Origin: Pseudomonas putida
Lineage (GTDB): Bacteria; Pseudomonadota; Gammaproteobacteria; Pseudomonadales; Pseudomonadaceae
Assembly: GCF_028682635.1 (NCBI RefSeq)
Contig: NZ_JANHLK010000011.1
Location: forward strand, 62,001 to 126,000
Direction: 5' to 3'
Length of the DNA: 64,000 bases
The position numbers were made by a program, and so were the translations under genes. The notes below the pieces were generated by a model. The model was given only the letters and a program-made list of their open reading frames with translations, was not told the origin of the DNA and did no database searches. Below are positions 1-9,014 of this stretch, piece after piece (positions within the stretch are counted from its first letter, which is position 1; the number at the start of each line of letters is the position of its first letter).

Positions 1-1702
1 GCGAGAATTTTTCCTCGTCATAGGCGGTGTCGCCCTTGACGTCATCCGACCAGTCGTCCACCTGCACCCGCTGCCAGCGGCCGCCGAGGGTCAGCAGCAG
101 CCGGTCATCGAAGAAGCCCAGGGTGTCGGACAAGGCCACGCTGCTGAAGCGGTTCTCGGTATAGACCTCTGGGTCGAAGCGCGTGGGCCGTTCGGGTGTC
201 GGGGTTTCCACGGGGTCGTAAAGGTTGCTGGGGGCCGCAGCGTAACGGGCGCCGCCATTCTCGAAGTCCATGTAGAAATAGCTGGCCGCCAGGTTGACCT
301 GATGGCTGACCGGGCCGGTATGAAACCAGTTGCGCACGCCGGCCGTGGCCGTGCGCACGTTTTCGTCGCGGGTGAAGTCCCGCGGCAGCACACTGAAATC
401 ACCCGCATCGTTGGTGACCGCTACGGCATGCCTGAGAAAGTCATGGTTGCTTTTGCGCGCGCCCACACCGCCGTACAACAGCACTGAATCGCTGACATCG
501 AATTCACCGTTCAGCGTGCCGAAAGTGTCCGTGGTGCGCGCCTGGCTCCAGGGCTGCGCATAGTTGTCGCGGACATCGTTGGCATTCGGCACCTTCGCGT
601 TGACGCCAATCTGCACGCGCTCCTGGGGGGCATCGGTATTACGTTCGGTGTGGCCGATGTCGGTCGAGAGGCGCAGGCGGTCACCGCGAAAATCCAGGCC
701 CAGCACCGCCATCTCGCGGTCGACGCTCTGGTGATCCCAGTCGGTGTCGCCAGACTGCTTCACGCCGTTGAAACGAATGCCGAACATGTCCTCCTCACCA
801 AAGCGCCGGCCTACATCCACGGCACCGCCAAGCTGGTTGTTGGAGGCGTAACTGCCGGTGAACGAGGTGATCGGCTGGTCGGTCGCACGCTTTGGCACCA
901 CGTTGATCCCGCCGCCCACGCTGCCCCGTGGCGAGATGCCGTTGACCAGCTGGCTGGGGCCCTTGAGGATGTCGACGCGGTCGGCCATCTCCATGTCGAT
1001 GGTATAGGTCGGCAGGACACCGTACAGACCGTTGTAGGAAACATCGCTGTTGAACAGGCTGAGTCCGCGAATGGTGAACTGCTCATAACGCCCTCCCGCC
1101 GGATTGGTCGCGCGTACCGAAGGATCGCTGGCCACCAGGTCGCCCAGGGTACGCGCCTGCAGGTTTTTCACCGCCTCGCTGGTGTAGGTGGTCATGCTGA
1201 ACGGCGTTTCCATGAAGTCTTGCGAGCCCAGCAAGCCTTGCGAACCACGGCGTGCAACCTGGCCACCGGCGTACACCGGGTCGACGGCATCACCCGCTGT
1301 CGCGTAAATGGAAGTGGCGCCCAGTTGCAGGCTGCTGCCCGATGGTTCGGGAATCAGGATGTACGCCTGCTCGCCCACCGGTTGCAGTTGCAGGCCGGAA
1401 TTCTGCAACAGGCGCACGAAGCCCTCCTCCACCCCATAGTTACCGGAAAGTCCCGCACTGCTGCGACCGCTGACCAGCGCCGGATCGACCGACAGGTTGA
1501 CCCCGGCCAGGCCGGCGAACCGGGTGAGCGCATCGCTCAGGCTGCCGGCCGGCACCTGATAACTGCGACGAGTGGCGTCTTCGGCCCAGGCATGGGTGAT
1601 GAAGATCGGGCTGGCACTCAGGCTCAACATCAGGCTCAGGCGCAACAACGGGCGCAGACCGGACGACGCCGGGCGTGGACGGCAAGACTTTACGGCGGGC
1701 AT
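1..1702 (-). CDS. TonB-dependent siderophore receptor with STN signalling domain (3' end outside window)
   Basis: Outer-membrane receptor for a ferric siderophore or similar ligand, powered by TonB. The ATG at 1702 opens a signal peptide (basic Arg/Lys start, LSLMLSLSAS core, cleavage near HAWA). Next comes an STN domain of roughly residues 48-95 (YQVPAGSLSDALTRFAGLAG), the part that contacts FecR-type proteins in the periplasm. A plug domain follows (AVKNLQARTLGDLVASDPSVR, then IRGL), then beta-barrel strands. About 567 residues are present; the C-terminal barrel and stop lie beyond base 1. It lies 66 bases downstream of a FecR-like gene and an ECF sigma gene on the same strand, the usual cell-surface signalling arrangement. 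The STN domain fits a transducing receptor. The ligand cannot be read from the sequence. Confidence 0.92.
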   Translation of the reverse strand, partial: MPAVKSCRPRPASSGLRPLLRLSLMLSLSASPIFITHAWAEDATRRSYQVPAGSLSDALTRFAGLAGVNLSVDPALVSGRSSAGLSGNYGVEEGFVRLLQNSGLQLQPVGEQAYILIPEPSGSSLQLGATSIYATAGDAVDPVYAGGQVARRGSQGLLGSQDFMETPFSMTTYTSEAVKNLQARTLGDLVASDPSVRATNPAGGRYEQFTIRGLSLFNSDVSYNGLYGVLPTYTIDMEMADRVDILKGPSQLVNGISPRGSVGGGINVVPKRATDQPITSFTGSYASNNQLGGAVDVGRRFGEEDMFGIRFNGVKQSGDTDWDHQSVDREMAVLGLDFRGDRLRLSTDIGHTERNTDAPQERVQIGVNAKVPNANDVRDNYAQPWSQARTTDTFGTLNGEFDVSDSVLLYGGVGARKSNHDFLRHAVAVTNDAGDFSVLPRDFTRDENVRTATAGVRNWFHTGPVSHQVNLAASYFYMDFENGGARYAAAPSNLYDPVETPTPERPTRFDPEVYTENRFSSVALSDTLGFFDDRLLLTLGGRWQRVQVDDWSDDVKGDTAYDEEKFS

Positions 1703-1768
1703 TGAAAAGGCTCTCTTGTGCGTTCAGTTGCCTTGAATGACAAGCGAGTCGAAAAAAGGGGACAGGCT

Positions 1769-2713
1769 TCACGCAACTTTTTTGCGCGGCGTCAGCGTTA
1801 CCCAATAGCGAGTACGCATTTCCACCTCCAGCGGCAGGCTGGCCGCGAGCAGCGCGAGGATGCGATCGGTGTCGTCCAGGCGGAAACTGCCGGTCACCCG
1901 CAGCGCTTCGAGTTCCGGCGCCCAACGCAGGACACCCGGTCGATAGCTGTCGAGTTCGCGCAGGAATTCCCCCAGTGGCTGGTTGCTGGCCATCAATACG
2001 CCTTCGCGCCAGCCGGGTTGCAACACATCAAAAGCCTGTATCGCGGCGGCACCTGCCGCTTGCAGATCGACCTGCTGGCCCGCGCGCAACGTCAGCGCCG
2101 CGCCCTGCAAGGGTTGCAACTGCACGGCACCGCTGAACACCGATACCCGGCATCCGCGGCTGCCCTGGCGCATGCAGGCTTCGCCTTGACTGACGGTCAC
2201 CTGACCGAACCGGGTCTGGATCATCAAGGACGATGCACCCGGCACCTTCAGCGACATTTCGCCCTCCACCAGTTTCACCCGACGATTCGGCAAATCCACA
2301 TCGACGGCGCTGGCCGTATTGAGCTGCAGGACACTGCCATCGGCCAGGGGTACCTGCTTGCGCTCGCCCGTGGCGGTGTGCAGGTCGGCGCGCCAGACGT
2401 CCAGTGGCAATTGCCGGCTGATCAGCCAGGCTGCCGGCACCAGCGCCACCGCGCCCAATGCGCGCTTGAGCACTACGCGTCGCGCAGGATCGGGGCGATC
2501 GAGGCTGCTCATGGCCAGCGCGGGAGGCAGGTCGGCAAAGCGCTGGCGCAAGGCCTGGGCCTTTTGCCAGGCGTGTTCATGACTGCGGCAGCTGTCGCGC
2601 CAGCGTTGCAGGTTCGCCCGGTCCTGATCGGTGGCACCTCCGGACTCGAGCAACGCCAGCCACTGCGCGGCGGCGCGCACGGCCTGGCGAACGTCGGCCG
2701 CCGGGCTGGTCAC
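1769..2713 (-). CDS. FecR-family anti-sigma factor / transmembrane sensor
   Basis: Inner-membrane regulator that relays receptor occupancy to the partner ECF sigma factor. The N-terminal part (AAAQWLALLESGGATDQDRANLQRWR) is the DUF4880-like cytoplasmic sigma-binding region. A single hydrophobic segment (LGAVALVPAAWLIS) follows near residue 90, then the periplasmic FecR domain (TATGERKQVPLADGSVLQLNTAS). I chose the GTG at 2713 because it overlaps the sigma-factor TGA by four bases (GTGA) and has a GGTGGA upstream; a TTG at 2731 is also in frame. The length of about 314 residues is normal. Position between sigma gene and STN receptor supports the assignment. Confidence 0.88.
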   Translation of the reverse strand: MTSPAADVRQAVRAAAQWLALLESGGATDQDRANLQRWRDSCRSHEHAWQKAQALRQRFADLPPALAMSSLDRPDPARRVVLKRALGAVALVPAAWLISRQLPLDVWRADLHTATGERKQVPLADGSVLQLNTASAVDVDLPNRRVKLVEGEMSLKVPGASSLMIQTRFGQVTVSQGEACMRQGSRGCRVSVFSGAVQLQPLQGAALTLRAGQQVDLQAAGAAAIQAFDVLQPGWREGVLMASNQPLGEFLRELDSYRPGVLRWAPELEALRVTGSFRLDDTDRILALLAASLPLEVEMRTRYWVTLTPRKKVA

Positions 2714-3219
2714 AGGTCCACCAACAGGCAATGCTCATAGGCTTGGGCCATGTAGCGTTTGATCGTGCGTTCCGACACCGACAGGCGCTCGGCGATCTGC
2801 TGGTAGGTCAAGCCCTCGAGCTGACTCCAGAGAAACGCCCGGCGCACGGCCCTGGGCAAACCATCGAGCAGTTCGTCCAGCGCTTGCAGGGTTTCCAGCA
2901 GCAGCCAACGCTGTTCCGGGGACGGCGCACATTCTTCGGGCAGGGACGCCAACGCACTCAGGTAAGCCTGTTCCAGACTGCGCCGCTGGTAGAAATTGCT
3001 CAGCAGGCGCTTGCCCACCGTCAGCAGATAGGCACGGGGCTCTTGCAGGTCGGCAATGCGCTGGGAGCTGGCGAGCAAACGCAAGAAGGTATCCTGGCTC
3101 AGGTCCGCCGCATCACAAGCGTTGCCCATGCGTCGCCTCAGCCAGCTCTCAAGCCAGCTACGGTGATCGCGGTACAGGTCGTGAAGGGTTTGCTCCTTCG
3201 CCATCGCTGCATCACTCAT
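2710..3219 (-). CDS. ECF RNA polymerase sigma factor, FecI family
   Basis: Extracytoplasmic-function sigma factor expected to transcribe the receptor gene downstream when the receptor is loaded. Region 2 is visible in DAADLSQDTFLRLLASSQRIADLQEPRAYLLTVGKRLLSNFYQRR, and region 4 in LPRAVRRAFLWSQLEGLTYQQIAERLSVSERTIKRYMAQAYEHCL with its helix-turn-helix. The 169-residue length is typical. The start is the ATG at 3219; a second ATG at 3204 is possible and neither has a strong ribosome site. A near-consensus Fur box lies about 30-50 bases upstream, so iron repression is likely. It overlaps the following FecR-like gene by four bases. Confidence 0.93.
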   Translation of the reverse strand: MSDAAMAKEQTLHDLYRDHRSWLESWLRRRMGNACDAADLSQDTFLRLLASSQRIADLQEPRAYLLTVGKRLLSNFYQRRSLEQAYLSALASLPEECAPSPEQRWLLLETLQALDELLDGLPRAVRRAFLWSQLEGLTYQQIAERLSVSERTIKRYMAQAYEHCLLVDL

Positions 3220-3250
3220 CTGAAGAAACCCTGTGCCAGGCGTTATCGTA

Positions 3251-3269
3251 AATGAGAGTGATTCTAATT
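3251..3269 (-). promoter_or_regulatory. Fur box upstream of the ECF sigma gene
   Basis: The 19 bases aatgagagtgattctaatt closely match the Pseudomonas Fur palindrome (aatgagaatgattctcatt), with two mismatches. Reading leftward, TAGAAT within it could serve as a -10 with TTGGTG 18 bases upstream as -35, so Fur binding would block the sigma promoter. This agrees with iron-regulated siderophore signalling. Confidence 0.78.
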
Positions 3270-3364
3270 AATGTCGGGAGCCAGCACCAAGTGCTTTATG
3301 CAGCGGTTGCGCAGAAAGATTCGCAAGGAGGCGTCACAGAGGAGGAAAAGGCAAATCGCAGACA

Positions 3365-3395
3365 CAAAAAACCCCGGTCTTTCGACCAGGGTCTT
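3365..3395 (-). terminator. Rho-independent terminator of the tRNA-Val-Asp-Asp operon
   Basis: On the minus strand a GACC-rich stem with a GAAA loop (gacc...ggtc gaaa gacc ggggt) is followed by six T residues. It lies about 75 bases past the last tRNA-Asp in the direction of transcription. Confidence 0.8.
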
Positions 3396-3467
3396 TGCTA
3401 TCGACTCGAAGTAAGCCAGTGGCTTTCTTCGTAGCTCCAAGGCGTTCAGTGGGCCTCGGGGCAGATA

Positions 3468-3544
3468 TGGCGCAGCGGACGGGACTCGAACCCGCGACCC
3501 CCGGCGTGACAGGCCGGTATTCTAACCGACTGAACTACCGCTGC
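3468..3544 (-). tRNA. tRNA-Asp (GTC), copy 1
   Basis: A 77-base cloverleaf with encoded CCA end, GTC anticodon in CCTGTCACG, and the T-loop GTTCGAGTCC. It appears identical to the copy at 3637-3713 and is the last gene of the three-tRNA operon. Confidence 0.97.
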
Positions 3545-3636
3545 GTATCGCTTTGAGCAGATGCTCAAGTAACTCGTCTGATTGAAAACTCAGTAGCTTT
3601 TCAATCTCGAGCCAGGCAGGCCTGACTCGGAAAATA

Positions 3637-3713
3637 TGGCGCAGCGGACGGGACTCGAACCCGCGACCCCCGGCGTGACAGGCCGGTATTCTAACCGACT
3701 GAACTACCGCTGC
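3637..3713 (-). tRNA. tRNA-Asp (GTC), copy 2
   Basis: Same 77-base sequence as the gene at 3468-3544, with GTC anticodon and encoded CCA. The two copies are separated by 92 bases. Confidence 0.97.
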
Positions 3714-3766
3714 GCGTCGGTGCAGGCATTTCAGCCTACGGCTTGCTTTCGCAAGTTTCTCGGGAG

Positions 3767-3842
3767 TGGTGGGTGATGACGGGATCGAACCGCCGACATT
3801 CTGCTTGTAAGGCAGACGCTCTCCCAGCTGAGCTAATCACCC
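3767..3842 (-). tRNA. tRNA-Val (TAC)
   Basis: A 76-base cloverleaf beginning GGGTGATTAGCTCAGC, with TAC anticodon in CTGCCTTACAAGCAG, T-loop GTTCGATCC and encoded CCA. It is the first gene of the operon, directly behind a strong promoter. Confidence 0.97.
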
Positions 3843-3864
3843 GTTTGCATCTCCGAGGCCGCGA

Positions 3865-3893
3865 AATTTACGCAGGTAGCGAACCTAAGTCAA
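3865..3893 (-). promoter_or_regulatory. Sigma-70 promoter of the tRNA-Val-Asp-Asp operon
   Basis: Reading the minus strand, TTGACT (3893-3888) and TAAATT (3870-3865) are separated by exactly 17 bases, followed by a GC-rich stretch before the tRNA-Val start at 3842. This matches strong stable-RNA promoters. Confidence 0.8.
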
Positions 3894-4026
3894 TAGCAGG
3901 ATTGAAGTTTTTTTCAAAAACAGCTTTTAGCGGCAAGCTTTGAGCTACAAGAGAGAAGCGGTTACCCACGAAGCAGGCGCACCGCTGTCAGGCTTTAACT
4001 TGCAGCTTGAAGCTTGAAGCTGCCCT

Positions 4027-4800
4027 TCACTGCTCATAGATCATCTTCTTGGTCATGCCGCCATCGACCACAAACTCCTGGCCCGTGACAAAACCAGCAT
4101 TCTTCGACAGCAGCCAGGCCACCATCGCCGCCACATCCTCAACCGTCCCTACCCTGCCCGCCGGATGCTGGGCATGGTCGGCGTCCGTCAGCGGCTCGGC
4201 ACGACGCAGCGAAGGGTCCCGCGCATCGATCCAGCCGGGGCTGACGGCATTGACGCGAATCTCCGGACCGAGGCTGATCGCCAGTGCGTGAGTCAGGGCC
4301 AACAAACCGCCCTTGCTCGCGGCATAGGCCTCGGTGTCCGGTTCCGACTGCCCGGCGCGGGTCGAGGCCAGGTTGACGATCGCCCCGCTATGGGCCCGCA
4401 GGTACGGCGCACAGTGCTTGGCCAACAGCATCGGCCCACTGAGGTTCACCGCCAGCACCCGGTTCCAGTACGCCAGGTCGAGGCTTTCCAGGGTGATGTT
4501 ATGCGGATCGGCCACCGCTGCATTGCACACCAGCGCATCCAGGCGCCCGAACTGCCCCAGCACCTCGGCGACGCCCAGGGCCACCTGCCCTTCGTTGGAG
4601 ACGTCCATGGCGATGAACCAGGCGTTGTCGCCCAGCACCTTCGCCACCTTCGAGCCACGATCGCGATCCAGGTCCGTGAGCACCACTTGCCAGCCTTCGC
4701 TGATCAACCAGGCCGCAATACCCAGGCCAATGCCCCGCGCCGCGCCGGTCACCAGCGCGACGCGACCATTGGAACCCGGTGGCGTGGACAACTCGATCAC
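4027..4800 (-). CDS. SDR-family NAD(P)-dependent oxidoreductase
   Basis: Short-chain dehydrogenase of 257 residues. The Rossmann glycine motif is [11 protein letters not shown] (about residues 17-27). The NAG-type motif appears as CNAAVAD, the catalytic Ser is in [10 protein letters not shown], and YAASK carries the catalytic Tyr and Lys. The C-terminal [17 protein letters not shown] is typical of the classical family. The GTG start at 4800 overlaps the metZ stop (TTGTGATCG), so the gene is translationally coupled to metZ and is the last of the folC-purF-metZ series. The substrate is not evident from the sequence. Confidence 0.9.
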   Translation of the reverse strand: MIELSTPPGSNGRVALVTGAARGIGLGIAAWLISEGWQVVLTDLDRDRGSKVAKVLGDNAWFIAMDVSNEGQVALGVAEVLGQFGRLDALVCNAAVADPHNITLESLDLAYWNRVLAVNLSGPMLLAKHCAPYLRAHSGAIVNLASTRAGQSEPDTEAYAASKGGLLALTHALAISLGPEIRVNAVSPGWIDARDPSLRRAEPLTDADHAQHPAGRVGTVEDVAAMVAWLLSKNAGFVTGQEFVVDGGMTKKMIYEQ

Positions 4801-6008
4801 AAGGCAGCCAACCCGCGCGCCAGGTCGGCTTGCAGGTCTGCCACGTCTTCCAGGCCGACCGCAATGCGGATCAGGCTGTCACGGATGCCCGCAGCTTCAC
4901 GCTCCTGGGGCGCCAGGCGGCCGTGGGAGGTGGTGCTCGGGTGGGTGATGGTGGTCTTGCTGTCGCCCAGGTTCGCCGTGATCGAAATCAGGCGGGTCGC
5001 ATCGATGAAGCGCCAGGCGCCCTCTTTGCCGCCCTTGACCTCGAAACTCACTACCGCGCCGAAGCCCTTCTGCTGACGCAGGGCCAGCTCGTGCTGCGGA
5101 TGGCTCTTGAGACCGGCGTAATGGACTTTCTCGATGCCGTCCTGCTGCTCCAGCCACTCGGCCAGCTCCTGGGCGTTGGCACAATGAGCCTTCATCCGCA
5201 GGTTGAGGGTTTCCAGGCCCTTGAGGAAGATCCAGGCGTTGAACGGGCTCAGGGTCGGCCCGGCGGTACGCAGGAAGCCAACCACTTCTTTCATCTGCTC
5301 GCTGCGCCCGGCCACGACCCCGCCCATGCAACGGCCCTGGCCGTCGATGAACTTGGTCGCCGAGTGCACGACGATGTCCGCACCCAGTTTCAGCGGCTGT
5401 TGCAGCGCCGGGGTGCAGAAGCAGTTGTCGACCACCAGCATCGCGCCCTTGGCGTGCGCGATGTTCGCCAGTTCGGCGATATCGACCAGTTCAGCCAGCG
5501 GATTGGACGGCGATTCGACGAACAGCAACTTGGTGTTGGTCTTGATCGCCGCGTCCCAGCCGGACAGGTCCGCCAGGGGCACGTAGTCGACTTCGACACC
5601 GAAGCGCTTGAAGTACTTCTCGAACAGGCTGATGGTCGAGCCGAATACGCTGCGCGACACCAGCACGTGGTCGCCGGCACTGCACAGGCTCATCACCACC
5701 GCCATGATCGCGGCCATGCCGGTGGCGGTGGCCACGGCTTGCTCGGCGCTTTCCAGGGCGGCAATGCGCTCTTCAAAGGCACGTACGGTCGGGTTGGTGT
5801 AGCGCGAGTAGACGTTACCCGGCACTTCGCCGGCAAAACGTGCGGCGGCGTCGCCAGCGGTGCGGAATACATAGCTGGAAGTGAAGAACATCGGATCACC
5901 GTGTTCGCCTTCCGGCGTACGGTGCTGACCGGCACGTACGGCCAGGGTATCGAACGCTACGCCTTCGAGGTCGCTGTCCAACCGACCGGCATCCCAATCC
6001 TGACTCAT
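4797..6008 (-). CDS. metZ: O-succinylhomoserine sulfhydrylase
   Basis: PLP enzyme converting O-succinylhomoserine and sulfide directly to homocysteine for methionine synthesis. The Cys/Met-metabolism fold is recognised from [20 protein letters not shown], the PLP lysine in [16 protein letters not shown], and the SLGDxxT-like [15 protein letters not shown]. The start is the ATG at 6008 ([10 protein letters not shown]), preceded by AAGGAGTG at good spacing; the open frame extends further upstream but without a ribosome site. It has 403 residues, normal for MetZ. It sits between purF and an SDR gene on the same strand. A cystathionine-synthase role cannot be excluded by eye, but purF-metZ adjacency is typical of Pseudomonas. 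Confidence 0.93.
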   Translation of the reverse strand: MSQDWDAGRLDSDLEGVAFDTLAVRAGQHRTPEGEHGDPMFFTSSYVFRTAGDAAARFAGEVPGNVYSRYTNPTVRAFEERIAALESAEQAVATATGMAAIMAVVMSLCSAGDHVLVSRSVFGSTISLFEKYFKRFGVEVDYVPLADLSGWDAAIKTNTKLLFVESPSNPLAELVDIAELANIAHAKGAMLVVDNCFCTPALQQPLKLGADIVVHSATKFIDGQGRCMGGVVAGRSEQMKEVVGFLRTAGPTLSPFNAWIFLKGLETLNLRMKAHCANAQELAEWLEQQDGIEKVHYAGLKSHPQHELALRQQKGFGAVVSFEVKGGKEGAWRFIDATRLISITANLGDSKTTITHPSTTSHGRLAPQEREAAGIRDSLIRIAVGLEDVADLQADLARGLAAL

Positions 6009-6050
6009 GCTGTCACTCCTTGCCTTATTCGGTAGTAGATACGAAACCGG

Positions 6051-6128
6051 CCCTGCAGGAGCGTGGCTTGCCCGCGAAGGATCCTTTGGATACGCCAAAA
6101 GCTTCGCGGCAAGCCTCGCTCCTACAAG
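6051..6128 (-). repeat. REP doublet (REPIN-like) between purF and metZ
   Basis: Two inverted copies of a CAGGAGCGTGGCTTGC-type unit face each other (gcaggagcgtggcttgcccg and cggcaagcctcgctcctac). They form a long imperfect hairpin and belong to the GTAGGAGC..GGCTTGCC repeat class found elsewhere in the window. Confidence 0.75.
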
Positions 6129-6139
6129 GCCGGCTTTAC

Positions 6140-7645
6140 TCAGTTGTTGTACAGATCGATGATCGCGCTGACCGCCTGGGTCTTGACCTTGGAGGCATCG
6201 TTACGTGCCTGTTCGATCTTGTTCAGGTAAGCCTCGTCGACGTCGCCGGTCACATACTTGCCGTCGAACACCGCGCAATCGAAGTTCTCGATCTTGATCT
6301 TGCCGCCACCGACCGCTTCGATCAAGTCAGGCAGGTCCTGATAGATCAGCCAGTCGGCGCCGATCAGGTCCGCAACGTCCTGGGTCGAACGGTTGTGGGC
6401 GATCAGCTCGTGGGCGCTCGGCATGTCGATGCCATAGACGTTCGGGAAACGCACGGCCGGGGCTGCGGAGCAGAAGTAGACGTTCTTGGCGCCCGCTTCG
6501 CGTGCCATCTGGATGATCTGCTTGCAGGTGGTGCCGCGCACGATCGAGTCGTCCACCAGCATCACGTTCTTGCCGCGGAATTCCAGTTCGATGGCGTTGA
6601 GCTTCTGGCGTACGGATTTTTTCCGCGCAGCCTGGCCCGGCATGATGAAGGTCCGGCCGATGTAGCGGTTCTTCACGAAACCTTCGCGGAATTTCACGCC
6701 CAGGTGGTTCGCCAGCTCCAGGGCCGCGGTGCGGCTGGTGTCCGGGATCGGGATGACCACGTCGATGTCGTGATCAGGACGTTCGCGCAGGATCTTCTCG
6801 GCGAGCTTCTCACCCATGCGCAGGCGGGCCTTGTACACCGACACGCCGTCGATGATCGAGTCCGGACGCGCCAGGTAGACGTGTTCGAAGATGCACGGGG
6901 TCAGGGACGGGTTGGTCGCGCACTGACGGGTGTGCAGCTTGCCGTCTTCGGTGATGTAGACCGCTTCGCCCGGTGCCAGGTCGCGGATCAGGGTGAAACC
7001 GAGCACGTCCAGGGACACGCTCTCGGAGGCGATCATGTACTCGACGCCTTCGTCGGTGTGACGCTGGCCGAACACGATCGGGCGGATGCCGTGCGGGTCG
7101 CGGAAACCGACGATGCCGTAGCCGGTCACCATGGCCACTACCGCGTAGCCACCGACGCAGCGGTTGTGCACGTCGGTAACGGCAGCGAACACGTCTTCTT
7201 CGGTCGGCTGCAGCTTGCCGCGCTGGGCCAGCTCGTGTGCGAACACGTTCAGCAGTACTTCCGAATCGGAGCTGGTGTTGACGTGGCGCAGGTCAGATTC
7301 GTAAATCTCCTTGGCCAGCTGTTCAACGTTGGTCAGGTTACCGTTGTGCGCCAGGGTGATGCCGTAAGGCGAGTTGACGTAAAACGGTTGAGCTTCGGCC
7401 GAAGTCGAGCTGCCCGCGGTCGGATAGCGCACATGGCCAATGCCCATGTGGCCGACCAGGCGCTGCATGTGACGCTGCTGGAACACGTCACGCACCAGGC
7501 CGTTGTCCTTGCGCAGGAATAACCGGCCATCATGGCTGGTCACGATACCGGCAGCGTCCTGGCCGCGGTGCTGGAGGACGGTTAGCGCGTCATACAGCGC
7601 CTGATTGACGTTCGACTTACCGACGATACCGACGATGCCACACAT
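6140..7645 (-). CDS. purF: Amidophosphoribosyltransferase
   Basis: First committed step of purine synthesis: PRPP plus glutamine gives 5-phosphoribosylamine. The start is the ATG at 7645, because the protein must begin MCGIVGIVG so that Cys2 becomes the N-terminal nucleophile after Met removal; the longer frame starts at a TTG three codons earlier and would bury it. The N-terminal Ntn glutaminase domain ([13 protein letters not shown]) is followed by a phosphoribosyltransferase domain with the PRPP loop [13 protein letters not shown]. The length of 501 residues is normal. It lies directly after cvpA, as in many gammaproteobacteria. Confidence 0.97.
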   Translation of the reverse strand: MCGIVGIVGKSNVNQALYDALTVLQHRGQDAAGIVTSHDGRLFLRKDNGLVRDVFQQRHMQRLVGHMGIGHVRYPTAGSSTSAEAQPFYVNSPYGITLAHNGNLTNVEQLAKEIYESDLRHVNTSSDSEVLLNVFAHELAQRGKLQPTEEDVFAAVTDVHNRCVGGYAVVAMVTGYGIVGFRDPHGIRPIVFGQRHTDEGVEYMIASESVSLDVLGFTLIRDLAPGEAVYITEDGKLHTRQCATNPSLTPCIFEHVYLARPDSIIDGVSVYKARLRMGEKLAEKILRERPDHDIDVVIPIPDTSRTAALELANHLGVKFREGFVKNRYIGRTFIMPGQAARKKSVRQKLNAIELEFRGKNVMLVDDSIVRGTTCKQIIQMAREAGAKNVYFCSAAPAVRFPNVYGIDMPSAHELIAHNRSTQDVADLIGADWLIYQDLPDLIEAVGGGKIKIENFDCAVFDGKYVTGDVDEAYLNKIEQARNDASKVKTQAVSAIIDLYNN

Positions 7646-7686
7646 GCGACGCAACCCCTACTTAATGGATCTGAACTGAACAACAC

Positions 7687-8247
7687 TCACTGAGGCGTTT
7701 TGGCCATCGGCAAGAGCTGCTCCTTGAACGGTATATCAGCGGGTACGCTGATACCGCTGGCAAGCCACTGACTGCTCCACCCGAGAATCAGGTTCTTGGA
7801 CCAGTCGGCGACCAATAAAAATCTTGGCACGAGCTGGGACTCTTTCCACCACCCGTCCTGCTGTACCGGCCCCAGGCTCAACAGCCCGACCGCCACGACC
7901 ACCAGCAACACGCCACGCGCCGCGCCGAAGGCCATGCCGAGGAATCGATCGGTCCCGGACAACCCGGTGACGCGAACCAACTCGCCGATAAGATAATTGA
8001 TCATTGCGCCTACGATCAGCGTGGCGACAAACATGATGGCACAGCCCGTGATTATACGAGCCGATGGGGTCTGGATGTATCCGGCGAGGTACTCGGACAA
8101 TGAGCCACCAAACATCCAGGCAACGGCTCCTGCGATGATCCAGGTCACGAGCGACAGTGCTTCCTTGACGAAGCCGCGGCTCAGACTGATCAATGCGGAG
8201 ATGGCGACGATTGCAACGATCGCCCAGTCAACCCAGGTAAATGGCAC
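7687..8247 (-). CDS. cvpA: CvpA family membrane protein
   Basis: Inner-membrane protein of 186 residues, named for colicin V production; its biochemical role is unclear. At least four hydrophobic segments are visible (VDWAIVAIVAISALISL, ALSLVTWIIAGAVAWMFG, RIITGCAIMFVATLIVGAMINYLIG, GVLLVVVAVGLLSL). The GTG at 8247 is the only sensible start. It is 41 bases upstream of purF and likely co-transcribed with it; the 98-base gap to the SPOR gene stop suggests a small break. Confidence 0.92.
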   Translation of the reverse strand: MPFTWVDWAIVAIVAISALISLSRGFVKEALSLVTWIIAGAVAWMFGGSLSEYLAGYIQTPSARIITGCAIMFVATLIVGAMINYLIGELVRVTGLSGTDRFLGMAFGAARGVLLVVVAVGLLSLGPVQQDGWWKESQLVPRFLLVADWSKNLILGWSSQWLASGISVPADIPFKEQLLPMAKTPQ

Positions 8248-8345
8248 AGTGCAGCCTACAGACGGATAAGGCGGCGCATTTTAGCAGAGCCCATGCTTAT
8301 CGGTAAGCTGCGATTGTCAGTGCATTTCAAATCGTGTCGATAGAT

Positions 8346-9014
8346 TTAGCCACGCTCTGGCTGAAAGCGCACGACAAAGCCCTTGAGGTTCTGCTGGCGG
8401 TTCAGCAAGTCGCGCAGGCGATCGGCTTCTGCACGCTCGATCAGCGGCCCGACGAACACCCGATTCTTGCCATCGGCAGTGCGGATGTAGGCATTGTAAC
8501 CCTGGCTGCGCAGGGTTTTCTGCAGCTTTTCCGCGCTCTCACGGTTGGCCAGGCTGGCCAGTTGCACCGACCAGCTGACCGATAGGCCATTGGCGTCGAC
8601 ACGGCTTTGCGTGGTATCCGGCTTGCCCGGTGCGGCGCTGATCGGTTGCGACGGCGCCGTGGCAGGCTTGGCAGCCAGCGCCGGGACGGGTGCAGGTGCC
8701 GGGGGCGGCGTGACCGGCTTGACGGTGGGCGCCGGAGCGGCAGGCGCAACCGGGGCAACCGGCGCTTCCTGCTGGGCGATTTCCTCGTCGCTCGGCACGG
8801 GCTCCTGCGGCAGGGCCTGGGGTTCAGGCACCACCACCGGCTCCACCTGCACTTGCGGCATCACCGGCGCTTGCGGCGCCGCCGGGGCCTGGACCGTCAC
8901 CTGGCGCTGCTCATCCTGGCGGGAAAACAGCATCGGCAGGAAGATCACCGCCAGCGCCACCAGAACCAGGGCGCCGACCATGCGCTGCTTGTAAGCCTTA
9001 TCCAGCAATGCCAT
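8346..9014 (-). CDS. SPOR-domain protein (DedD-like)
   Basis: Predicted divisome-associated protein that binds denuded peptidoglycan at the septum. The start is the ATG at 9014 ([12 protein letters not shown]), followed by one membrane segment (VGALVLVALAVIFLPMLF). A long Pro/Ala/Val-rich linker follows, and then a C-terminal SPOR domain of about 75 residues (WSVQLASLANRESAEKLQKTLRSQGYNAYI, then RVFVGPLIERAEADRL). Length is 222 residues. The start overlaps the folC stop by 17 bases. Topology and gene neighbourhood (folC upstream, cvpA downstream) are those of dedD. Confidence 0.9.
   Translation of the reverse strand: MALLDKAYKQRMVGALVLVALAVIFLPMLFSRQDEQRQVTVQAPAAPQAPVMPQVQVEPVVVPEPQALPQEPVPSDEEIAQQEAPVAPVAPAAPAPTVKPVTPPPAPAPVPALAAKPATAPSQPISAAPGKPDTTQSRVDANGLSVSWSVQLASLANRESAEKLQKTLRSQGYNAYIRTADGKNRVFVGPLIERAEADRLRDLLNRQQNLKGFVVRFQPERG

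Noticed and set aside
650-1705. Long plus-strand open frame opposite the TonB receptor
   Set aside because: Its product is rich in His, Gln, Arg and Val with no domain. The minus strand has a full signal-peptide, STN and plug sequence. It is a GC-rich antisense shadow.
4002-4023. Terminator of the SDR/metZ operon (gcagcttgaagcttgaagct)
   Set aside because: It has direct-repeat symmetry and a short stem but no T-run on the minus strand, so it is not called as a terminator.
6020-7522. 500-codon plus-strand open frame opposite purF
   Set aside because: purF motifs are complete on the minus strand. The plus frame has antisense-typical composition (V, D, H, Q) and no motif.
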